From positions 1 to 64,000 of the forward strand of contig JAAYEI010000050.1 in the NCBI GenBank assembly GCA_012728815.1: a stretch of 64,000 nt of DNA, in the 5' to 3' direction. Shown in pieces: positions 7,374 to 15,859 of the stretch. Origin of the DNA: Clostridiales bacterium. Lineage in GTDB: Bacteria; Bacillota; Clostridia; Christensenellales; Aristaeellaceae. How positions within the stretch are numbered: the stretch's first letter is position 1; every line of letters starts with the position of its first letter. A program made the position numbers and the translations under genes. The notes below the pieces were generated by a model. That model made no database searches, was not told the origin of the DNA, and saw nothing but the letters and a program-made list of their open reading frames with translations.

Positions 7374-8317
7374 TTTCCACCCGGGTATCTGAGCTGTTTG
7401 GCCTGGAATACCCCATTCTGCAGGGCGGCATGGCCTGGGTGGCGGACGCGCAGCTGGCCAGCGCCGTCTCCATGGCCGGCGGCCTGGGCATCATCTCCGC
7501 GATGAACCTGGACGCCGAATACCTGCGTGGCCAGATCCGCCAGTACCGGGAGACCACGGATAAGATCTTTGGCGTGAACATCATGCTGATGAGCCCCCAC
7601 GCCGAGGCCTGCAGCCAGGTGGTGGCCGAAGAAAAGGTACCGGTGGTGACCACCGGCGCGGGGCTGCCCGGGCGCTTCATCCCCATGTGGCTGGAAGCCG
7701 GGGTGAAGGTGGTGCCGGTGGTGCCCTCTGTGGCCATCGCCAGGCGCGTGGCGCGGGAAGGCGCCTGCGCGGTCATCGCGGAAGGCTGTGAGGCGGGCGG
7801 CCACATAGGTGATCTGACCACCTTGACCCTGGTGCCCCAGATTGTGGACGCGGTGGACATCCCGGTCATCGCGGCCGGCGGCATCGCCGACGGGCGGGGT
7901 GTGGCCAGCGTGCTCATGCTGGGGGCGGAAGGGGTGCAGTGCGGCACCCGCTTCATTGCCGCGCAGGAGTGCAGCGTGCCCCCGGCCTTCAAGGAAAAGA
8001 TCGTCTCCGCGCGCGACATTGACACCATGGTGACCGGCCGCCGGCTGGGCCACCCGGTGCGCGCGCTGAAAAACAGCTACATGCTGGAGTTTGCCAAGCG
8101 CGAGCGCGACAGCAGCATCAGCAACGAGGAGCTGGAAAAATTCGGCACCGGCGCGCTGTACCGCGCTGCCCGCGAGGGCGACATGGAAACCGGCTGCATC
8201 ATGGTGGGCCAGTCGGCCGCCATGGTGAAGGAAACCCTGCCCGCGCGGGACATCATTGTGGGCATGTTTGACCAGGCCGAGCAGCTGCTGAGAAAGACCG
8301 GGCGATGGGTCAGCTGA
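7370..8317 (+). CDS. fabK: Enoyl-ACP reductase II (FabK, FMN-dependent)
   Basis: A 315-residue TIM-barrel flavoprotein of the 2-nitropropane dioxygenase family. The N-terminal LGLEYPILQGGMAWV-like start (here FGLEYPILQGGMAWVA), GCEAGGHIG and GAEGVQCGTRF are the FabK signatures. It performs the final reduction in each elongation round and replaces FabI, as in streptococci and many clostridia. This FabK-only arrangement is usually associated with low triclosan sensitivity. The start overlaps acpP by 4 bases and the end overlaps fabD by 13. Confidence 0.95.
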   Translation: MISTRVSELFGLEYPILQGGMAWVADAQLASAVSMAGGLGIISAMNLDAEYLRGQIRQYRETTDKIFGVNIMLMSPHAEACSQVVAEEKVPVVTTGAGLPGRFIPMWLEAGVKVVPVVPSVAIARRVAREGACAVIAEGCEAGGHIGDLTTLTLVPQIVDAVDIPVIAAGGIADGRGVASVLMLGAEGVQCGTRFIAAQECSVPPAFKEKIVSARDIDTMVTGRRLGHPVRALKNSYMLEFAKRERDSSISNEELEKFGTGALYRAAREGDMETGCIMVGQSAAMVKETLPARDIIVGMFDQAEQLLRKTGRWVS

Positions 8318-9228
8318 GCTTCGTCTTCCCCGGCCAGGGCAGCCAGCAGCCGGGCATGGGCCGGGCGCTGTATGAGCAGTCCGCCGCGGCGCGTGCCGTG
8401 CTGGACCGGGCGGAAGCCCTGATGCCGGGTTTGCTGGCCACCTGCTTTGAGGGCCCGATGGACGCCCTGACCCAGACAGCCACCGCCCAGCCCGCGCTGT
8501 TCGCGGTGGGCCTGGCCACGGCCATGGCGGCGGAGGAAGCGGGGCTGCGCCCCCAGGCGGTGGCCGGCTTCTCCCTGGGCGAATGGACAGCCATCTGCTA
8601 CGCAGGCATGCTGGATTTTGACACCGCCTTCCACCTGGTGCGCCAGCGCGGCCAGTGGATGCAGCAGCGCGCCCAGCACAGCCCTGGCGGGATGGCCGCG
8701 GTGCTGCGCATAAGCCCGGAAGAGCTGTCCAGGCTGCTGGAGGACTTTCCCAATGTCTGGCCAGTGAACTACAACACCCCCGAGCAAACGGTGGTAGCGG
8801 CCTGCCAGGAGGACCTTGAGGCCTTCCTGGAGGCCATGAAGGCCAGGGGCGTGCGCTGCCTGCGGCTCAACCTGGCCGGCGCCTTCCACTCCCCCCTGAT
8901 GGCACCTGTGCAAAAGCAGCTTTTGGACGCCCTGGCTCCGCACAGCCTGCGCGCGCCCAGCCTGCCGGTGTACAGCAACGTGACCGGCCAACCCTACCGC
9001 ATGGACAGCGCGCGGGAGGACCTGGCGCGCCAGGTGTCAAGCCCGGTACAGTGGACCAGCTGCCTGCGGCACATGCATCAGGCGGGCTTTGACACCTTTT
9101 TGGAATCAGGCCCTGGGCGGGTGCTCAGCGGGCTGGTGGTGAAAACCCTGCCCCTGGCCAGGGCGCTGCAGGCGGAGGATGTTGAGGGGCTGCGCCTGGC
9201 GCGGGAACAGATTGGAGCGTGCTGGTGA
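8305..9228 (+). CDS. fabD: Malonyl-CoA:ACP transacylase (FabD)
   Basis: 307 residues. FVFPGQGSQ at the N-terminus, nucleophile Ser90 in GFSLGEW and His195 in GAFHSPLM define the family. It transfers malonyl from CoA to ACP to supply FabH and FabF. The ATG lies inside the end of fabK, so the two are translationally coupled. The C-terminal ESGPGRVLSGLV segment is also canonical. Confidence 0.96.
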   Translation: MGQLSFVFPGQGSQQPGMGRALYEQSAAARAVLDRAEALMPGLLATCFEGPMDALTQTATAQPALFAVGLATAMAAEEAGLRPQAVAGFSLGEWTAICYAGMLDFDTAFHLVRQRGQWMQQRAQHSPGGMAAVLRISPEELSRLLEDFPNVWPVNYNTPEQTVVAACQEDLEAFLEAMKARGVRCLRLNLAGAFHSPLMAPVQKQLLDALAPHSLRAPSLPVYSNVTGQPYRMDSAREDLARQVSSPVQWTSCLRHMHQAGFDTFLESGPGRVLSGLVVKTLPLARALQAEDVEGLRLAREQIGACW

Positions 9229-9968
9229 GCAAGGAACAGGTGACGGCACTGGTAACGGGCGGTTCGCGCGGGATTGGCCGCGCCATCGCGCTGGCGCTGG
9301 CGGAGCAGGCGGACAACATGGCCATCTTCTTTGCCGGGCGCCAGGACAAGGCGGAGGAAACGGTAAGGGAACTGGAGGCGCTGGGCCTTCAGGCCTTGGC
9401 GCTTCAGTGCGATGTGGCCGACGCCCAGGCGGTGAAGGCGGCCACAGACAAGGTGCGGGAAGCCTTTGGTCCCATCCGGGTGGTGGTGAACAACGCCGGC
9501 ATCACCCGTGACACGCTCACCCTGCGCATGAGCGCGGAGGATTTCGCCAGCGTGCTGCACACCAACCTCAGCGGCGCCTTCCACGTCATCCAGGCCTGCT
9601 ACCGTGACCTGATGAGGGCGGGCTGGGGCCGGGTGGTAAACATCGGCTCGGTCTCCGGACTGATGGGCAACCCGGGCCAGGCCAATTATTCCGCCGCCAA
9701 GGCCGGCCTGGTGGGCCTGACCAAGACGGTGGCCAAAGAGCTGGCGCCACGGGGTGTCACCGTCAACCTGGTCTGTCCCGGGTTCATTGAGACGGACATG
9801 ACCGGCGCCATGGACGCCCAGGTGCTGGCCCGGGCGGCCGGCGCCATCCCGGCCGGGCGGCTGGGGCGGGCGGAGGAGGTGGCCCAGGCGGTCAGCTTCC
9901 TTTGCTCCAGGCGGGCGGACTACATCACCGGTGCTGTCCTGCAGGTGGACGGCGGCCTGTACATGTGA
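9219..9968 (+). CDS. fabG: 3-oxoacyl-ACP reductase (FabG)
   Basis: A 249-residue short-chain dehydrogenase. TGGSRGIG binds NADPH, followed by NNAG and the catalytic Ser (NIGSVSG) and Tyr-x3-Lys (YSAAKAG). The C-terminal VDGG is typical. It reduces 3-oxoacyl-ACP to 3-hydroxyacyl-ACP. The GTG start overlaps fabD by 10 bases. GTG 9228 is out of consideration because it is not in frame with a better ribosome-binding site. Confidence 0.95.
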   Translation: MLVSKEQVTALVTGGSRGIGRAIALALAEQADNMAIFFAGRQDKAEETVRELEALGLQALALQCDVADAQAVKAATDKVREAFGPIRVVVNNAGITRDTLTLRMSAEDFASVLHTNLSGAFHVIQACYRDLMRAGWGRVVNIGSVSGLMGNPGQANYSAAKAGLVGLTKTVAKELAPRGVTVNLVCPGFIETDMTGAMDAQVLARAAGAIPAGRLGRAEEVAQAVSFLCSRRADYITGAVLQVDGGLYM

Positions 9969-9978
9969 GGTATTGACA

Positions 9979-11214
9979 ATGAATCGTGTGGCTGTAACCG
10001 GCATGGGCATCATCTCCCCCATCGGCAAGGATGTGGGCAGCTTCTGGCAGGGTCTGACCCACGCGCAGTGCGGCATTGGCCCGCTCACCCGCTTTGACAC
10101 CACCGGCTACAAGGTGACCATCGCAGCAGAGGTCAAGGGTTTCAACCCCGCTGACCACGGATTGGACCCGGCGGAGGCCCGGCGCATGGACCTGTACACC
10201 CAGTACGCCATGGCGGCCGCCCACCAGGCCATGGGCCAGAGCGGGCTGGTAGGGCAGGTGGCCCCGGAGCGCCTGGGGGTGAACATCTCCAGCGGCATCG
10301 GGGGCATTGAGACCTTTTTCAGGGAGAGCGAAAAGCTGCTGTCCCGGGGACCGGGGCGGGTATCCCCGCTGTGCATCCCGATGATGATTGGCAACATGGC
10401 AGCGGGCAACGTCGCCATCCGCTACAATGCCCAGGGCGCCTGCGTGCCGCTGGTGACCGCCTGCGCCACCTCCACCCACTCCGTGGGCGAGGCCTACCGG
10501 CAGATCCGCCACGGCTATCTGGACGCGGTCATCACCGGGGGCAGCGAAGCCTCCGTCAACCCCATCGCCATCGCCGGTTTCACCAGCTGCATGGCGCTGA
10601 GCGAGGTGAACGAGCCGCTGGCCTCCAGCCTGCCCTTTGACCTCAACCGCAAGGGCTTTGTGCTGGGCGAGGGCGCGGCCGTGCTGGTGCTGGAAAACCT
10701 TGCGCACGCCAAGGCGCGGGGCACCGCCATCCTGGCAGAGGTGGTGGGCTATGGCAGCACCTGTGACGCCTACCACATCACCGCGCCGGAGCCCACGGGC
10801 GACGGGGCCACCCGGGCCATCCGCCTGGCGCTTGAGGAGGCCGGCGAAGCGGGGCTGGACAGCCTGTACATCAACGCGCACGGCACAGGCACGCCCCTGA
10901 ACGACAAGACGGAGACACAGTCCATCAAGAACGCCCTGGGCGAGGGGCGGGCCCGGCGCGCGGCCATCTCATCCATCAAGGGCGCCACCGGCCACATGCT
11001 GGGCGCGGCCGGCGGGGCGGAGCTGATCGCCACCATTCTGGCGCTGAAGGAAGGCGTGCTCCCCCCCACCATCCCGCTCATCACCCCTGACCCGGCCTGC
11101 GACCTGGACTATGTGCCCCGGGCCGCCCGGGCGGACCAGCGTGTGCTTGGCATCTCCATCTCCCTGGGCTTTGGCGGACACAACGGCGTGCTGGCCGTCA
11201 GGAGGGGCGAATGA
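9979..11214 (+). CDS. fabF: 3-oxoacyl-ACP synthase II (FabF)
   Basis: 411 residues. Cys162 (TACATSTH), His301 (NAHGTGTPLND) and His339 (KGATGHMLGAAGG) form the elongation-type condensing triad. It extends acyl-ACP with malonyl-ACP. ATG 9979 begins MNRVAVTGMG as in homologues. Upstream in-frame codons belong to the end of fabG. The last codons overlap accB (ATGA). Confidence 0.96.
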   Translation: MNRVAVTGMGIISPIGKDVGSFWQGLTHAQCGIGPLTRFDTTGYKVTIAAEVKGFNPADHGLDPAEARRMDLYTQYAMAAAHQAMGQSGLVGQVAPERLGVNISSGIGGIETFFRESEKLLSRGPGRVSPLCIPMMIGNMAAGNVAIRYNAQGACVPLVTACATSTHSVGEAYRQIRHGYLDAVITGGSEASVNPIAIAGFTSCMALSEVNEPLASSLPFDLNRKGFVLGEGAAVLVLENLAHAKARGTAILAEVVGYGSTCDAYHITAPEPTGDGATRAIRLALEEAGEAGLDSLYINAHGTGTPLNDKTETQSIKNALGEGRARRAAISSIKGATGHMLGAAGGAELIATILALKEGVLPPTIPLITPDPACDLDYVPRAARADQRVLGISISLGFGGHNGVLAVRRGE

Positions 11215-11660
11215 ACATTGAACGAATCCAGCAGATTATCCGGCTTTTTGAGGAAAGCAGCCTGTACAGCCTGAAAATCCAGGAGGGTGAGGAGCGGATC
11301 AGCCTCAGGCGCGCGCCCGCCCCCCATCAGCTGGCCCCCCACCTGATTACCCAGGTGGAGCCGGCTGCCATCATGCCCAGCAAGGCGCCACTGGACAGCC
11401 AGGAGGAGGGCGTGGATTTCAACCGCATCATTGAGGTGACCTCCCCGGTGGTGGGGGTCTTCTATGAAGCGCCGGAACCGGGCGGCCAGCCCTACATCAA
11501 GGTGGGCGACCGGGTGCAGCGCGGGGACGTGCTGTGCCTGATTGAGGTGATGAAGCAGGTGACCGAGGTCACCGCGCCGCAAAACGGCCAGGTGGCGGAC
11601 ATCTGTGTGACCAATGGCAACGTGGTGGAGTTTGGCCAGACCCTGGTGAAGCTATGCTGA
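11211..11660 (+). CDS. accB: Acetyl-CoA carboxylase biotin carboxyl carrier protein (AccB)
   Basis: 149 residues: an N-terminal helix region, a variable linker and the C-terminal biotinyl domain (SPVVGVFYEAPEPG, VGDRVQRGDVLC). The biotin lysine is in CLIEVMKQVTEV. The common form is EAMKM or EAMKL, so EVMKQ is a divergent attachment site. BirA is encoded about 4 kb downstream. The start overlaps fabF and the end overlaps fabZ by 7 bases. Confidence 0.93.
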   Translation: MNIERIQQIIRLFEESSLYSLKIQEGEERISLRRAPAPHQLAPHLITQVEPAAIMPSKAPLDSQEEGVDFNRIIEVTSPVVGVFYEAPEPGGQPYIKVGDRVQRGDVLCLIEVMKQVTEVTAPQNGQVADICVTNGNVVEFGQTLVKLC

Positions 11661-12082
11661 ACACGCAACAGATTCAGACCTTTCTCCCCCACCGCCCGCC
11701 CATGCTGCTGGTGGATGAGGTGGAGGTGGACGAACAGGGCACCGCGCGCGGCTGCTATACCGTGCGGGGGGATGAGTACTTCCTGCAGGGGCATTTTCCT
11801 GGCTATCCGGTGGTGCCCGGCGTGGTGCTGTGCGAGATGATTGCCCAGGCTGCCGGCGCGCTGGTGCAGGACGAGCTGGCCAAGGGCAGCCTGCCGCTGT
11901 TTACAGGCATGGAAGGCGTGCGCTTCCGGCAGATGGTGCGGCCAGGGGACAGGGTGGAATCCACCTGCCGCCTGCTGCGCGCTTCAGGACGGCTCATCAA
12001 GGTGGCGGGCGAGGCGCGGGTGCAGGGCCAGGTCTGCGCCCAGGGCGTGTTCCTGTTGATGCTCACCAAGAAGGACGCCTAG
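11654..12082 (+). CDS. fabZ: 3-hydroxyacyl-ACP dehydratase (FabZ)
   Basis: 142 residues, hot-dog fold. LPHRPPMLLVD, then GHFPGYPVVPGV with His47 and the catalytic Glu61 in CEMIAQAAG. It dehydrates 3-hydroxyacyl-ACP to enoyl-ACP for FabK. Placing it between accB and accC matches the order in clostridial and streptococcal fab operons. No FabA or FabM is present in the window, so any route to unsaturated chains is elsewhere or absent. Confidence 0.95.
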   Translation: MLNTQQIQTFLPHRPPMLLVDEVEVDEQGTARGCYTVRGDEYFLQGHFPGYPVVPGVVLCEMIAQAAGALVQDELAKGSLPLFTGMEGVRFRQMVRPGDRVESTCRLLRASGRLIKVAGEARVQGQVCAQGVFLLMLTKKDA

Positions 12083-12083
12083 C

Positions 12084-13430
12084 ATGTTTTCCAAGCTGCT
12101 GATTGCCAACCGCGGGGAGATTGCCGTGCGCATCATCCGCGCGTGCAAAGAGATGGGCATCAAAACGGTGGCTGTCTATTCCCAGGCGGACAAGGACGCG
12201 CTGCATGTCTCCCTGGCGGATGAGAGCATCTGCGTGGGGCCCGCCCCCGCGCCGCTGAGCTACCTGAACCAGCAGGCCATTCTCTCTGCCGCCATCAACA
12301 CCGACTGCAAGGCGGTGCACCCGGGCTATGGCTTTTTATCAGAAAACGCTGATTTTGCCGATCTGTGTGAGCAAAACGGGCTGATCTTCATCGGGCCCTC
12401 CGGCGAGGTGATCCGCCAGATGGGCAACAAGGACGAGGCCAAGCGCACAGTGGCGGCCGCCGGCGTGCCGGTCATCCCGGGACGCGAGGACGTGAAGGAC
12501 CTGAAGGAGGCCCAGGAGGCCGCGCGGGAGATTGGCTTCCCCCTGCTGATCAAAGCGCGCAGCGGCGGCGGCGGGCGCGGCATCCGCCGGGTGGACCGGA
12601 TGGAGGACCTGAAAAACGCCTACTCCACCGCCGCGCAGGAAGCCAAGGTGAACTTCAGCAACCCCGCCCTGTACATGGAAAAGCTGCTCAGCGAGGTCAA
12701 GCACATCGAGGTGCAGGTGCTCTGCGACAGCCAGGGGCACAGCGTGACCTTTGGCGAGCGGGACTGCTCCATGCAGCGCAAACACCAGAAAATCCTGGAG
12801 GAAAGCCCCTGCGTGCTGCTGGGCGCCCCCCAGCGCGCGCGGCTGATGAAGGCGGCGCGCCAGGCGGTGAAGGCCCTGCGGTATGTGGGCGTGGGCACGC
12901 TGGAATTCCTGCTGGACCGGGAGGGCAATTTCTTTTTTATGGAGATGAACACCCGCTTGCAGGTGGAGCACCCGGTGACGGAGATGGTGTCCGGCATTGA
13001 CCTGGTCAAGTGGCAGATCCGCGTGGCGGCCGGCCTGCCGCTGACGTTCACCCAGCGGGACATCCGCAGCCAGGGGCACGCGATAGAGTGCCGCATCAAC
13101 GCCGAGGACCCGGCCCAGGGCTTCCAGCCGGCCGGGGGCAGGGTGGACATCCTGCACATCCCGGGCGGGCCCTGGGTGCGCTTTGACACCGCGCTCTACC
13201 AGGGCTATGAGATGCCCCTGCATTATGACAGCCTGATCGCCAAGCTGATCGTGCACGCGCCCACCCGCCAGGAGGCCATCCGCAAGATGCAGGCCGCGCT
13301 GTGTGAGACGGTGATTGAAGGCGTCAACCACACCGCCCTCTTTCAGGCGGACCTGATGGGCGAGGAAGCCTTTGAGGATGGCAGCTACACCACGGAATAC
13401 CTGGCGGGGAAGGGAGCCTTCCATGCTTGA
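12084..13430 (+). CDS. accC: Acetyl-CoA carboxylase, biotin carboxylase subunit (AccC)
   Basis: 448 residues, ATP-grasp enzyme that carboxylates biotin on AccB. Features seen in order: KLLIANRGEIAVRIIRACKEMG, HPGYGFLSENA, the glycine-rich SGGGGRGIR loop, ERDCSMQRKHQK, FMEMNTRLQVEHPVTEM and GHAIECRINAEDP. It begins one base after the fabZ stop. The end overlaps accD by 8 bases. Confidence 0.97.
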   Translation: MFSKLLIANRGEIAVRIIRACKEMGIKTVAVYSQADKDALHVSLADESICVGPAPAPLSYLNQQAILSAAINTDCKAVHPGYGFLSENADFADLCEQNGLIFIGPSGEVIRQMGNKDEAKRTVAAAGVPVIPGREDVKDLKEAQEAAREIGFPLLIKARSGGGGRGIRRVDRMEDLKNAYSTAAQEAKVNFSNPALYMEKLLSEVKHIEVQVLCDSQGHSVTFGERDCSMQRKHQKILEESPCVLLGAPQRARLMKAARQAVKALRYVGVGTLEFLLDREGNFFFMEMNTRLQVEHPVTEMVSGIDLVKWQIRVAAGLPLTFTQRDIRSQGHAIECRINAEDPAQGFQPAGGRVDILHIPGGPWVRFDTALYQGYEMPLHYDSLIAKLIVHAPTRQEAIRKMQAALCETVIEGVNHTALFQADLMGEEAFEDGSYTTEYLAGKGAFHA

Positions 13431-14265
13431 CAAATCCATGTTCAAAAGCCCCAACCTGCGCCTGGAGCACGGGCTGGCCGATGGCGCCGGGCTGCCCCTG
13501 GTCTGCCCGGGCTGCAGGCGCGAGGTCAGCCAGGAGGTGTTTGAGCAGGAGTTCTGCCAGTGCGCGCGCTGCGGCTACACGCACAAGATGAGCGCGCGCC
13601 AGCGCATCGCCATGATCCTGGATGAGGGGAGCTTCCTGGAGCTGGACGCCGGGCTGCAATCCAGCGACCCGCTGGGCTTTCCCTCCTACCGGGAGAAGCT
13701 GAATCAGGCGCGCACCAGCAGCGGCGAGAAGGAGGCGGTCATCACTGGCCTGGGCAGCATCGAGGGCCGGCGCTGCGCCTTTTTCGCCTCCGAGCCCGGG
13801 TTCATGATGGGCTCCATGGGCGCGGCGGTGGGCGAGAAGCTGAGCCGGCTGTTTGACCGCGCGGCGGCGGACCGCCTCAGCGTGGTGGGCTTCACCATTT
13901 CCGGCGGCGCCCGGGTGCAGGAGGGCATCATCAGCCTGATGCAGATGGCCAAGGTGTCCGGCGCCGTGCGGCGGCATTCAGACGCCGGGCTGCTGTACAT
14001 CGCGGTGCTGTGTGACGCCACCACCGGGGGCGTGGCGGCCAGCTTCGCCATGCAGGCGGACATCATCCTGGCTGAGCCGGGCGCGCTGATTGGCTTTGCG
14101 GGGCCCCGGGTGATTGAGCAGACCACCCGGCAGAAGCTGCCCGAGGGCTTTCAGCGCGCGGAGTTCCAGCTGGAAAAGGGCTTTGTGGGCAAGCTGTGCC
14201 GCCGACCGGAGCAAAAGGCGCTGCTGGCCTCCCTGCTCGCGATGCACGAAGTGGAGCCGGCATGA
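13423..14265 (+). CDS. accD: Acetyl-CoA carboxylase carboxyltransferase subunit beta (AccD)
   Basis: 280 residues. The N-terminal zinc ribbon CPGC..CARC is followed by the crotonase-like carboxyltransferase core (TGLGSIEGRRCAFF, SEPGFMMGSMG, SGGARVQEGI, DVTTGGV-like DATTGGVAASFA, EPGALIGFAGPRVIEQT). It partners with AccA to move the carboxyl group from biotin to acetyl-CoA. ATG 13423 gives the expected short N-terminus. The stop overlaps accA (ATGA). Confidence 0.96.
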   Translation: MLDKSMFKSPNLRLEHGLADGAGLPLVCPGCRREVSQEVFEQEFCQCARCGYTHKMSARQRIAMILDEGSFLELDAGLQSSDPLGFPSYREKLNQARTSSGEKEAVITGLGSIEGRRCAFFASEPGFMMGSMGAAVGEKLSRLFDRAAADRLSVVGFTISGGARVQEGIISLMQMAKVSGAVRRHSDAGLLYIAVLCDATTGGVAASFAMQADIILAEPGALIGFAGPRVIEQTTRQKLPEGFQRAEFQLEKGFVGKLCRRPEQKALLASLLAMHEVEPA

Positions 14266-15041
14266 ACGCGTATCAGAAGGTGCAGCTGGCGCGCAGCAAC
14301 CTGCGCCCGGACGCCAATGCCTACATCAGCCAGCTGATTGACGGCTTCATCGAGCTGCACGGCGACCGCCGCTTTGCCGATGACGCCGCGGTGGTGGCGG
14401 GCCTGGGCTATTTCGAGGGCCAGTGCGTGACGGTGCTGGCCCTGGAGAAGGGCGTGGACACGCCTGAGCGGCTGCGGCGCAACTTTGGCTCCGCCCAGCC
14501 GGAGGGCTACCGCAAGACCCTGTGGCACATGCGCCAGGCGCAAAAGTTCAGGCGGCCCATCCTGTGCCTGGTGGACACCGCGGGCGCCGCCTGCGGCATC
14601 GGCGCGGAGGAGCGCGGGCAGGGACAGGCCATCGCCGAGAACCTGTTTGAGATGATGGGGCTGGAGGTGCCCGTGCTGTCGGTGATCATCGGCGAGGGCG
14701 GCAGCGGCGGCGCGCTGGCGCTGGCCTGCGCCAACCGCGTGTACATGCTGGAGAACGCCATCTACTCCGTGCTGTCCCCGGAGGGAGCGGCCAGCATCAT
14801 CTACAAGGACGCGGACAAGGTGGATGAGGCCAGCGAGGCGCTGAAGCTGAGCGCCCAGGACATGCTGCGCTTTGGCGTGATTGAGGGCATCCTGCAGGAG
14901 GGCAGCCAGTTTGAGCTGGCGGCGGACGCCATCCGCAACGCCTTCAGGAAAGGCTTGAAGCAGCTGCAGGGCCTGAGCGGCGAGCAGATTCGCGACCAGC
15001 GCTACGCGCGCTTCGCCAAACTGGGAGGAAACTTGCGATGA
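14262..15041 (+). CDS. accA: Acetyl-CoA carboxylase carboxyltransferase subunit alpha (AccA)
   Basis: 259 residues. Visible motifs are DGFIELHGDRRFADD, PEGYRKTLWHMRQAQKF, PILCLVDTAGAACGIGAEERGQGQAIA, IIGEGGSGGALAL and VLSPEGAASI. It forms the carboxyltransferase heterotetramer with AccD. It is shorter at the N-terminus than the E. coli protein, as usual in Firmicutes. It is translationally coupled to accD upstream and degV downstream (ATGA on both sides). Confidence 0.96.
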   Translation: MNAYQKVQLARSNLRPDANAYISQLIDGFIELHGDRRFADDAAVVAGLGYFEGQCVTVLALEKGVDTPERLRRNFGSAQPEGYRKTLWHMRQAQKFRRPILCLVDTAGAACGIGAEERGQGQAIAENLFEMMGLEVPVLSVIIGEGGSGGALALACANRVYMLENAIYSVLSPEGAASIIYKDADKVDEASEALKLSAQDMLRFGVIEGILQEGSQFELAADAIRNAFRKGLKQLQGLSGEQIRDQRYARFAKLGGNLR

Positions 15042-15859
15042 TTTACCTGGTGACGGATTCCACCGCCTGCATCACCCGTCAGGAGGCGCTGGACCTGCGC
15101 TGCGTGATGGTGCCCATGCACTACATCCTGGATGGCAAGCAGGCCTTCCAGGAGGGCTTTATTGAGGATTCCACCGCCATCAAGGAACGGCAGCGCCTGC
15201 ATGAGTTCAGCACCGCCCAGGCGCCCACCTCCGCCTTTGTGGAGGTGTTCAGCCAGCTCAAGGAGCAGGGGCACCAGGCGCTGTGCCTGACCATCTCCTC
15301 ACGCCTGAGCGGCACGTTTTCAAACGCGCTCAAGGCGGCGGAGGAAGTGGGCGGCGATTTTTTGGTGGTGGACTCGCGCACCACGGCCGGCGCCATGTAC
15401 CTGCTGCTGCGGCAGGCACGCCAGATGCTGGACAGCGGGCTGGGCCTGCAGGAATGCTTTGACCGGCTGCTGCAGCTGCGCAGGCAGACCTATACCATCT
15501 TCACCATCCAGGACATGGACCCGCTGCGGCGCAGCGGGCGGCTGGGCTATATGCGCTCCTCCGTGTCCACCCTGCTCAACCTGCGCCCGCTGCTGACCCT
15601 GCAGGATGGCAGCGTGGTGAGCCACTCCCTGGCCCGGGGCAAGCAGGACCAGCTGCGTCAGATGGTGCTGGGCCTGCATGGCAAGCCCAGGGAGGTCATT
15701 GTGCAGCACTGCGGGGACGAGGAGGCAGCGGAGGCACTGGCGCAGAAGCTGGTTGAGAAGGGCATCCAGGTGATGCGGCGGCAGATTGGCATCGTGCTGG
15801 CCATCCACCTGGGGCTGCCCATCCTGTCCACCGCCTGGCTGAGCGCGCAGCCTGTTTAA
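15038..15859 (+). CDS. DegV family fatty-acid-binding protein at the end of the fab/acc operon
   Basis: 273 residues. The DegV fold is recognised by VTDSTACI at the N-terminus, SSRLSGTFSNALKAA with the fatty-acid-contacting serine/threonine region, VVDSRTTAGA and RRSGRLG. DegV/FakB proteins bind a fatty acid for phosphorylation by FakA. The C-terminus (IGIVLAIHLGLPIL) lacks the GAHAGPG motif seen in the two other DegV proteins of this window. It overlaps accA by 4 bases and shares the operon promoter, so it is made along with the synthesis enzymes. FakA is not in the window. Confidence 0.88.
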   Translation: MIYLVTDSTACITRQEALDLRCVMVPMHYILDGKQAFQEGFIEDSTAIKERQRLHEFSTAQAPTSAFVEVFSQLKEQGHQALCLTISSRLSGTFSNALKAAEEVGGDFLVVDSRTTAGAMYLLLRQARQMLDSGLGLQECFDRLLQLRRQTYTIFTIQDMDPLRRSGRLGYMRSSVSTLLNLRPLLTLQDGSVVSHSLARGKQDQLRQMVLGLHGKPREVIVQHCGDEEAAEALAQKLVEKGIQVMRRQIGIVLAIHLGLPILSTAWLSAQPV

